Assembly (NCBI GenBank): GCA_037074615.1
Contig: CM073542.1
Span: forward strand, 20,717,568 to 20,781,567
DNA: 64,000 nucleotides
Direction: 5' to 3'
From: Leucaena leucocephala
Lineage: Eukaryota > Streptophyta > Magnoliopsida > Fabales > Fabaceae
Position 1 is the stretch's first letter, and every line of letters starts with the position of its first letter. Below are positions 51,124 through 61,600 of the stretch, piece by piece. Both the position numbers and the translations under genes were made by a program. A model generated the notes under the pieces. That model did no database searches. It saw nothing but the letters and a program-made list of their open reading frames with translations, and was not told the DNA's origin.

Positions 51124-52653
51124 CTGCAGATGTTCGAGATTCCACTGAACCGGGCAGATCTTCAAATCTCAAGTGTTGTGAAGTGGAAGGTCTTGGAATC
51201 AGAAGGTTCTATTGGGGGGCAGCTCAAGCTTCCTGACCTTGTATAACTTGTATGGTGGACAACGTTAAACTCGAGACAGTTCCTAGTGGCTTCTTGATTA
51301 GTGGATTCTGCTCCTCTGCCCTCAAGCACACCACTAAGCCTGAATCCTCTTAATGGAATTTAGCTTACTGTTGTAGTTAATTTTTTTCTCTCTCTCTAGA
51401 TATCATTGTCTTTTATTTATTCCTAACATTGTCCACACAAAACTGTTTTGTACAAGGTAATGTGTTGTTAACTCTTGTATTGGATATGTACAATCCTTAG
51501 TAGGTTATTGTTTATCTCAATCCACGTGATTTAGGGCACATTTCTTGGTTCTTTTTATCATATGATTTTTTTAGAGTTATGACTTCATAATATAAATGTT
51601 TAAGGGTGTCTTTCGTCATCATATAATGATAAACATTTTTTGGCAAACTTTGAAATATCATCTAATTTTAGAGATCATGAATTCACGGATATATGAAGAA
51701 ATTTTATACTAAAATTTTTATAAATATTGTGTTTACTTACGATCTAAAGGTAAAGTTAAACGATACTAATATTAGATAGTATAAATTATCGATTACTCTC
51801 GTATATCTAGAAATTAGGATGTTTCTTTAAACGTCACGACTAGAATTATAATAAAATAATATTTTTTATAGATCAAACACACTTTAAATAATTATATATC
51901 TTATTTTTTTATCAACTTAACCTATATATGATGTTTTTTTTAACTTTTGAGTCCTCAAATCTCATCGTTGACCCCACTAGATATAAACCAAGAAGTTTTA
52001 TGTAGCCAAAGTAAGTTTTTATTCAAGATTGCTTTTGTTTAAAATTTTCTTCTAAAATCACCTATTAAATGAGCCTTCATATTGGTAGTAGAAATCGAAC
52101 TCACATCCTTATAAGATACGATCCTATTTTTTATTATCTATATCAACTTTAAGCTATATGTAAGTATTCTTTAAACCCTATAACTATACCATGATTTTGG
52201 TAAGAAATCAATACCAAACATACCTAAATTTTTCTTTTAACCAAAAAAAAAGTTGCTTCCATTTCAATTTTTAGCTATATAAAGACAATAAAAATGATAT
52301 TATAAAGCTTTAAATAAATATATTGTAGAACCAATTGACCTAAACTAAAATTTAACATGTTTTTAAGCAATCAATTGTTGGCATAATAATTTTTCAAGGA
52401 TTGGATTATATAAATTAAAGAGTTGCTTATAATAGGAATGATGGTTATAAATATTTAGAGTAAAATCAAGATTACTGTAAAATAAAATAATTATTCCAAA
52501 AACATTGATTATGAAATAACCTTTGATGAATAAGGCACCGAAATTATATTTATTTTAAAGTATAATGAAAGAAGTAGATGTAGTTACAACTTTCATATCT
52601 GAATTATTACAAACCAATAATTCATTTTCAGATCTTCTTTTTTATTTTTATTT
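51124..52653. other. PAT 3' UTR and intergenic region
   Basis: The PAT 3' UTR probably covers the first 350-400 bp (to about 51500). The rest is AT-rich without a recognisable gene or repeat. Confidence 0.5.
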
Positions 52654-54125
52654 TTAATGTTTGATTGAGAACCAATTCACTGCCACATCTCCTCCAGCAT
52701 GATGGGGAACATTTTCCATAATTTTTTCTTGTCCCTTAGGATAATAAATCCCTGTCCTCTCGTGTGGGACCCAAGTAAGGGCATTATCCTCATTTCCCTT
52801 GTTCTTCATTGGTTCTTCCATCTCCATCTTTTTGGCCTCAAGGATCATCCCAGTTGGAGAGTTTTTTGCGTGAAAGCATTTTCGGACCACTGGACTGCTT
52901 GAAATTCGGAACAAAAGAAATTATATAAAATCAATACAAATCAATTATATATATTTGGATATATGAAATAATTTGGCAATATACCTATGTTTTTAATAGT
53001 ATTCTGCTTTTTTTTTAACTTTAATGAGTTCTCTATTATCATATTTTAAATTAAATATTTTCAAGTATAAGATGAAGGCAAATTATTCTAATTTAAATTA
53101 AAAGAATGTTTCTATTTTCATTTGACACAAGAAGGTGGTGAAAGGGAGATTGTGTGGGAAGCGGTAGGCAAATATAACAACAGATTGTGGAAAACAAAAG
53201 TTGATTAATGAAATAAATTGTTAGAGTTTGTTCTCCTCAATCTATATAACAAAATCAAAGTTTAGGTTTATTAGTCAACTTGACAAAGAGTTGACTCATA
53301 ACTCATACTATTGAATTCAGATTCTATTGTCAATATGATGACTTTATTAGTAGATAATTTATAAGTATCTCTATAAATATTTTTTAAATATTAAAATATA
53401 TGTTGATCTTAGAAAGTCCTGTGACCCAATTCATCTAAATTTTATTATATAAAAAAAAGTTTAGGTTTTCTAGTTTCAATTTAAAATATATTCTAAATTT
53501 TATTTTGAACTCGGCTAACATGTGATTGAAATATTCGTTTAAACCAAAAAATTATTTTTATTTTAATAGAAGATAGACACTAACAACCTTAGAAAATATA
53601 AATAAGACCAAATACACAATCTCTTATTTATAAAAGAACTTATATATTACTAAATTATAAAGTTATTAGCTGAAAATATGAATTTAAAAAGCTCTCCAAA
53701 ACACCTCCCAAGAGCCTGTTTTGGATTCAATTTTAAAAAAAAACTATAGTTTTATGGTTAAAAGATATTCTCAATAACTTATATTAAAGCTATGATTTTT
53801 TAATAGTTAAAATTACTTTTAAATTTTACATAAATATTTAGTTACTATGTTTTTAAAATATTAATTTAGACCAAAAATATAATTTTAGAAGTACTTCCAA
53901 ACACCTCTAAGTCCCTTACCTTCACCAAAAGATCATTATCATATAGATTCAGTACAAGTGAGAAAGGAATAAGACATGATTCTCACATATAATTATACAT
54001 ACAAACAAATACACACACAAATGTAAACATAAAACATAAGGCTATGTTTGGCAAAAAGAAGAAGAATTCTTACTTGGAGATCATAGTGTTCATTGTTTGA
54101 GAAACCCTTGTCAAACTTGAAGCCA
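52654..54125 (-). CDS. Doubtful two-exon LEA-like small protein gene
   Basis: The last exon (52654 to about 52904, minus) encodes SSPVVRKCFHAKNSPTG..., then TWVPHERTGIYYPKGQEKIM and the end NWFSIKH. The WVP-x-x-x-TG-x-Y pattern resembles small plant late-embryogenesis-abundant-like proteins (LEA_3 / SAG21-like). A plausible first exon lies at 54125-54072 (MASSLTRVSQTMNTMISK), followed by a perfect donor (AAG|GTAAGA). That first exon would suit an organelle-targeting N-terminus. However, neither AG near 52905 (TTTCAAG or CAAGCAG) joins exon 1 to the conserved frame; both are off by one base. Either the gene is broken, another first exon is used, or there is a sequence error. Family assignment is tentative. 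Confidence 0.4.
53705..53910. mobile_element. Short MITE in the LEA-like intron
   Basis: The ends GCCTGTTTTGGATTC and CTTCCAAACACC pair as imperfect inverted repeats around about 200 AT-rich bases that include AAACTATAGTTTTATGGTTA. It resembles the ends of the 14590 element but has a different body. Confidence 0.35.
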
Positions 54126-54313
54126 TATTCCAATATCTACATGAATCTCTAAGCCATGGAAGACGGGTTATATGTATGGTGTTTGTGTGGATAAGGTATA
54201 GTTGTTGTCGTTGTGATCAATTAATAATTAATGGATAACGTGTTAATCCGTTTCACGCTTCCCAATATGGATGTTATAGGGCAAAATTACCTTTTTACCC
54301 TCCAATAAGTATA

Positions 54314-54570
54314 TTCCCCTTTAACCCTTAATATATGATATATTTAACTAATATGATTAGATTAAAAAAATTAATTAATATAACGTATTTTTTAAAAAAT
54401 ACATTAATAATCTTCTTTAATTCTCTCCCTCTTTCTTTTATCTGATATTATTGATAGAGTATCAATATGAGTAATTTAAAAAAATATTGATTAAAACATG
54501 AATTATATCTTATATTTATGACCAAAATTAACTCTCTGATTATATCTTGTATTAAGAATTAGAGGATTAT
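54314..54570. mobile_element. Stowaway-like MITE, copy 4
   Basis: It shares the family body ATATATTTAACTAATATGAT, then TTAATTAATATAACGTATTT, CTCTCCCTCTTTC and GAGTATCAATATGAG with the copies at 1896 and 7907. The inverted ends are eroded (AACCCTTAATATATGAT / TTGTATTAAGAATTAGAGG). Confidence 0.5.
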
Positions 54571-57019
54571 AATAATAGTAGTAGTAAAATATAATATATG
54601 AGGAAGGTCTATCGGTGTAAAGCCACATTAAATCCTTTTAGGTTTGGAGTTCGATTGTTAAAGAAGATATCTATATTAGGAGGCATAGTCACAAATCATA
54701 AAATTAGATACTTGATAATATGATATAGTAAATAGTATAAAAAATATGAAACTAACAAAATTTAGTATAGTTGGTAATGAGTTCACTCATAATCTATCAA
54801 TTCGTGAGTTTAAATTTTGATACTGATATGATGTAATGATCATGTTGAAAGATAATCTATAAGTACTAATGTAAACAATTTGTAAGTCTAACTTACCATA
54901 GTTTTTAATAACCTAAGAAAAATATAATATATGAAGTGCCTCATGAATTATAACTAATAATGTGACTTATTTTAGATTTTATGCAACGTACAAAGGTTAT
55001 TGTCTTGTTTCTATTATAGTATTATATCTTATTTCATTTTGTCCTCGGCCCAATTTGGATATTAAAAGTCATGTTGTAAACATTATCCTATGTGGTCTTG
55101 TTCATGATCTCTGCGGGCCATGAATCTAATTATATGATTCTCATGAATCATTCTATTCTACCAAATACATTGATGAATCATTTATTTCGAGATATGTATA
55201 TCGTTATGTTAGTATAAATACATTGTGTTATTATTTAATTATTAATTATTAATTATATTTGACCATCTCAAAGTCTTTTACACGCATATAAATCAAAGTG
55301 AAATGAATAGAAATCTCCCCCATTACTAATTTCTAAGATTTTCTTTTACTCTTCTCATGCTTATAATATCGTTATTTTTATAACAGGCTATTAATTAATT
55401 ATCATTAATTTCAACTATATATATATATATATATTCATTTTTCCTATTCAATCCCGTTCTCATATCTTATCATCAATCAATTTCTTTTTATTTTTTAAAA
55501 TTATCCGTTTCCTATCTTTGATTGCAATGCTATCCCACTAGTGCCATCATCCGTTTGGATTTTCTCATCCCTGAGCTTTCAACAAACACGATGAGAAGTA
55601 AACAAAAATTCCTTACTTTCATAATCTTATAAAATTTAGGTAACTTTACGATAAAATTTAATTATAAACAAATCCCTATAAGCTTTACAGTGCTTAGATC
55701 ATTTTTTATAATTTTAAATTGAGATAAGTAGATTTGTGATGGATTTTTATGTCTTTTTTCCAAAAATATTTAAGCATAGCCCACTTTTCTTTTTTGGGCC
55801 GAAAGGGTTTCACCTATTTTTTAATTTTTTTATTAAACTAATATATTCTAATATTAAATATAATTCTATTAGAAATATCATTAAATTTTAAATATGAATA
55901 TTTTTATAAGTGAATTAAAATTTGAATATTAATTAGGATATGTATCTATTTTTAAATCTAATCATGTATATGTTTTTAAAAAAATTCATTTTAAGGTATC
56001 TTTTGATGCTCACATCAAGTTAGCATATTAGCAAATGATGTGAAACTTGTATCGTACTCGCTAGTTTTCGTTGAGTCGCTTCCATGTTTGTTTTTGTAGG
56101 TTGAAACAAAATCAACAACGACACGTTGCTTATTTTGTGGACATGAGAATGAGGATTCCATTTATCAATACGAAGGTTATTAATATAAAATGATTTTTTT
56201 AAAAAAAAATAAAAAATAAATATTTTAGAATATGAGTTATAATAAGGTTTGATTTACCCCTCTGATTATAAATTATTTAACTAATATAAATATATTAAAA
56301 AAATTAATTAATTATAATAAATTTTAAATATAAATTTATATTATATATTATTTAATCTATCTATACTAATTAGTTATCTCTTATATTAATTAATATTAAT
56401 TAATTTTTTTAATTTATCTAAATTAATCAACTAATTCTTATATTTAAATTATAGAGTAATATTAATCTTCTTATAAAATTCTTAATTGTCATACTCCTAT
56501 GAGAATTTTATCTTATTAAACTCCAAAGATTGAGGATATTACTTGCTTTATCAAATCGAAGTAATAAATAAAATACAACAAGCTCACTTTGCTTATTATC
56601 ATTAGATGTTTGTTGTTGTCATTTTTTATTTGAAAGTTATTATTCCTTTAGTTATTCTTGTCAATCTTATGCAGGTTTTTATTTAAATTTGTCAATGCAC
56701 ATGCATAAATTATTTATCATTTGTTGTTTTGTTATTGTTCACATGTTATGTAAAATTTATTAATTTGCTTAGATGTTCTAATCATTTTATATATTTTAGA
56801 GTTTAACAATTTATCTTATATATTATTTTGTTCTATATTACTTTTTTTCCTTTTATAAGGTTACAAGTAAAATCAAAACTATAATCAACTTATTAATAAG
56901 AGAGTTTTTGATTTATTCTCTGTAATCTAGGATGTGAAGATATTTGGTTTATTGTGCTTTCTTTGCTTTCACTTGTGCTTGATTTTAGAATATTTTTTAA
57001 ATAAAAACTGAAATCCATT
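54571..57019. other. AT-rich intergenic region
   Basis: No gene or clear transposon seen. Several stretches above 80 % A+T (for example 56260-56460) and a (TA)n run at 55418-55433. Confidence 0.4.
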
Positions 57020-57480
57020 AAGTACTTGTTTGGATAATATCTAAAATTTAGTTTTAAAAGTATTTTTGACTCAAACTTTAATTTAGAAAAATTTTAAAAT
57101 AAATAGTCCCTTTTGGACAAAATTATAGTTTAAAATGATAGTTTTAGATAAGATATTAGGAATAACTTATGGAATAGTAAAATATCTTATTGACTATTTA
57201 TTTATTATTTTATTCCTATTTTTTTTACACTCTCTCTCCTCTCTCATATATCTTCTCCAATCTCTCTTATTTCTCCTCTTTCTTCTTTATTCTATTATAT
57301 TTTTAATAAAATCATACAATTTTTTATAATTTACTAATTATAAAATTCTTTTTAGTAATAATCATCTAAATTCTCATTTATTTAAAACTATTTTTTTATG
57401 AGCTCTTTTTCAAAAATATTTTTATAAAAACTGTCTAGAATTTTTTTCTATAATTTTTTTTAAAAGCCTGGGAAAATGGA
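57020..57480. mobile_element. MITE, inverted sister of the 14590 element
   Basis: Its reverse complement follows the 14590-15031 element closely: the end CCAAACAAGTACTT, the block TTTAGATATTATCCAAAC, GGGACTATTTATTTTAAAA, the GAGAGAGGAGAGAGAG centre and ATTGTATGATTTTATTAAAA. It begins about 1.6 kb upstream of the kinesin ATG. Confidence 0.6.
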
Positions 57481-58626
57481 CTTAAGTCACGATGACAAAA
57501 GAATTTTCTCTCTCTCGTTAATTTCCATTTCAATGATACAAAAATTTCAATCTAACCTATGAGAGAATTTAGCTAAGTAGTGGTTAGCAACCATGTTACC
57601 TTCTCATTTTCATCTTTTATAACAAAGTCATTAACATTTGCTTTATATTATTAAGTTTTACCGGCTTAGTGGCCTTATAATTTTTTTAATTTTTGAAAAC
57701 CTAAAGGTAATCGAGGCATGAAAAATAAAAAAAGTATATAATTTTTTATTCTTTTATTTTCTGTCCTCCTGCCTTGTGCTTGATTTTGAATTTGTTTTGA
57801 TTGAAACTGAAATCCACACAAGGAGAAAATAACAAGAACAAGTAGAGGTTAGCTTCCTTAATTAACTTTCACGTAAATATATATAGATATTCATTAGTAT
57901 AATATAAAAATTAATTAAATTTTTTAAATATATTAAAAAAATTAAAAAAATTAATTAATTATAACTAATATAAACATTAATTAATTAATTTAAATAGATT
58001 AAAGAGTATATAATATATATTTTTATTTAAAAAATTAAATTAAATTATAATTAATTAATTAATTTAATTTTTTTTAAATTTACTCAATCATCTTATATAT
58101 TATTCTTAGTATTCTCATGCCTATGATAAAACTTAGCAAAGTGGGCAGCAACTGTGTTAGCGTTACCTTCTTTATTTTACATCTGGCTATGCCTCAGGAA
58201 AAAATTGGAAGAGTATTCATTTTCATCTTTCAGTGTTACTATTTTTTCATAAGTTCACGTCCTGTTATCATCATTCCCACCTTCGATTATTGTTATTCAA
58301 GAACAGAGAACGGTCCTGTTTTGTCACTTAGCAAATAGCAACACATGGCCTACTTGGCTGGTGAAAGCTAGTCTCGGACAGCGACAAACTACGTTTACTG
58401 TGCCCCCTCACTTGTCAAAATTTTGGTGTTGAGACGACAGCGAATAAATGAAATGACGCGGGAAGCACATTTCTCCCATTTTCACTCTTCTTCTTCCCTT
58501 CCCCAACGTGCCGGCCTCTTCTCTTTCCTCCTCCTGACCTTTTTCTTCTCTCCATTTTCATTCTTTTTCTTCTCTAACCAAATCCCAATCACGCTATGTT
58601 TCTTCTTCAACCTTAGCTCAAAGAAT
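57481..58626. other. Kinesin promoter and 5' leader region
   Basis: AT-rich to about 58130, then mixed. From about 58470 a pyrimidine-rich leader (TTCTTCTTCCCTT-type runs) leads to the ATG at 58627. The reading frame stays open upstream of that ATG, but the leader composition and the family N-terminus favour MASTSS as the start. Confidence 0.5.
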
Positions 58627-61600
58627 ATGGCTTCCACTAGCTCTGCTTTCAGATCGTCGAGAACCCACCATAGACAAGTCCCCACTACTCACTCTCATGG
58701 ATTTTCTTCTTCCACTACTTCTTATGCCACTTCAAATTTGAATTCAGCTGGTGTTCATGGGCAAATCCCACCGCAGCCTGCTCGATCTAGGACCCCTTCT
58801 GCTTCTCCCAGGCGGATTCTCGCTCCAAGTAGTCATACTACTCATTCGGATGATGATGAACAAGGTGATTCCGAGTTCATTGGAAGGATACTGTTTGAAA
58901 GCCTTCTTTGTGAAAGTTTTGGTTTTATTTTCCAAGCATCTTCTTTTGTTTTTTGGGTCCGTTCGATAATGGTATGTATCTTCAATCCCAAGCTGGGGTG
59001 GTCAGAGACAATGGAATTTTGTTTTGGCGTAGATTTTGAACTTATTGTTTGTAATGTGATATTTATTGTATAGTACGGTTATATGCGTTGAACCTGATTA
59101 TCATTATTAGGTTATAATAGAGATAAGCATTTTTTTTCTTTTTGGTGTTATCTTTGTGTCCCTTACCATGTTAATCACAAGTTCTATTTGCTTTCCATTA
59201 GCAGAAATGAAAGATTTAAGCGCCTTTATTATTTTCTGTGTTGTCATATTTGATACTTGTATGCGGCCTGTTCTGCCCAAACTTCTGGTGAGTAATTATG
59301 TTGCTTCAGTGAATCATGGATAATTTTCTCCGCGAATTTTGTCACTAATTTTATTATGGCTTCTTGCTAAGCTCATTCCCAATGTATTAAGCTTCTTTTT
59401 TTCCTCTCAGCAATCCATTGTCTTTGCAGTTTGTTCTTCCAAAATAAACATGACTAGATCAACCTTTACCCCTTAGTCTATATTCTTCAAGTGTTTTATA
59501 GTGTTAAGGTCAATGGCCACTTCAATCAGACGGTTAAGCTAAAAAGGCCAATTAGTAGTTTATTTCTATCTCTAGCTGACCTCTGCTCTGCACTCAAAAG
59601 CCCTCTAGAATCAAGGAGTTCAAAAAACATTGGCCCTCCTTGTGCTGAAACTTCATTAAAATATGAAGAGAGGAAGCAGCAGAGAGTTCCATATGTCTTG
59701 GTCATGGAGGGTTTGCGACCATGTTATTGATCACCTTAGTTGCCAAGTGAAGTCCATGAATATTGTCTTCCTTTTGGTTTTAATATGCTAACAAGTCATT
59801 GTATTCAATTTTAGAAATCAATTTAATCATTAATTATTTCTGTGAAGGACTAAACTATCAGCTAGCTGATACTTTTAATGCTTTTCTACATACCTTTTGT
59901 TTTGAAATTTTCTGATGATATATCCAATTGCTGCTTTTTATATTATTCACATGTTTGCAGAATCTTTTGGGTGTTGCATGTTTCAACTGTATATTATCAT
60001 CTTTTTACAAGTTAGTCGAAGTGAGATCCTTCAAACTTAAGAAATTGGTGCTATGGTTAACAAATATGCTCCATTTGTGGGGTAAATACATATTTACTGA
60101 GTTTGATCTTTTTGTCTTTCCCTCCTTAGATTCTCAAAGGGTTAGAGTTGCCGCGCGAGTTCGGCCAAAAAATACTGATGAAATTCTTTCAGATGCTGAC
60201 TTTGCTGACTATATTGAATTGCAGCCAGAGGTAAAAATAATTACCACTAACATCAAAATCAGGCCAGCCCTATCGCTCAACCAGTTTCAAACAGAAATTC
60301 TTGCATCACCTTCTATGATTGCCATGCATATAGTTTACACAAATAACATTCACCAAAAATTATTATATAGTTCAAAGTACTGGGTCTTTTATTTGGATTC
60401 TTTATTACTTTGTTAATATTTTGATTTGGGTCCATGCAGCTGAAGCGGTTAAAGTTGAGAAAAAACAACTGGAGTTTTGAATCTTATAGGTTTGATGAAG
60501 TTTTCACAGAAACTGCCTCTCAAAAGCGAGTTTATGAGGTTGTTGCCAAACCTGTAGTTGAGGTATGATTATTAATGTCTTGACTTCACTGAAGATTATG
60601 CCACAAGTTTGACTCGTGGTTACTGAAATTTTCACATATGAATGCTGCTGGAAGTTGCATATTTGGAATGCTACAAAAATGGGCCAATTTGTAAATTGGT
60701 TGAAATCTACATTCTTTAATGGTTGTGTGGTTACTGTAGTATGGATTAATCATTCTTCATTTTTAACTACATTAGAAATGTTGATGTGTTCTTGCAGAGT
60801 GTATTGAGTGGATATAATGGGACAATTATGGCTTATGGTCAAACAGGTACTGGTAAAACTTACACAGTTGGATCATTGGGTAAAGACGATGCTTCAGAGC
60901 GCGGCATTATGATTAGAGCTGTGGAAGACATAATTGCCAACACATCTGCATCTGATAGTGTTGAAGTTTCCTATTTGCAGGTATTCAAACGTGACCTTGC
61001 TTGGCCTTTTTGGTAATTGTGGAGCTGTGTGGTGTCTTCTTTTGAGTGATTGTGAATAGCAGCTAGTTCTTTACTTTCTGCAGATGCATGGCCATACAAC
61101 CTTTTTTGCTAATTTCTATGAGTTCTTGACCACTCTTTAGCATTAACGTTAGTATTATCAAATTCCTATTTTGACAAATTAGATAGTTATGTTTGTTTCA
61201 TGATATTCTTCTTCCAGTTGTATATGGAATCCATACATGATTTGCTTGCTCCAGAGAAGAGTAACATTTCTATACATGAAGACCCAAAGAGTGGTGAAGT
61301 GTCATTACCTGGTGTTGAAGTGGCTAAAGTTCAAGATCTTAGTAGTTTCATGCAATTACTTGAACTAGGTGAGGTAAATCGTCATGTAGCTAACACAAAG
61401 CTGAATACAGAATCCTCTCGGAGTCATGTGATTCTTATGGTGTGTATAGAGTTATCTACCTGTTTCCTTCTCTTGTATAATTCAGGATATTTGTTCGATA
61501 GTACAACTAATTTTGATTCCGTTTCTTCTATAGGGAATTTAAAACACTGAATTGTCAATATCCCTTTGTATTTGAAGGTTCAAATTCGCAGATCTATCCT

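Noticed and set aside
58423..58626. Longer N-terminus for the kinesin
   Set aside because: The open frame upstream of MASTSS has no ATG near the expected start and translates a pyrimidine-rich leader into low-complexity Phe/Ser.
59491..59730. 79-codon ORF in kinesin intron 1
   Set aside because: Not joined in frame by splice sites and no known family resemblance.
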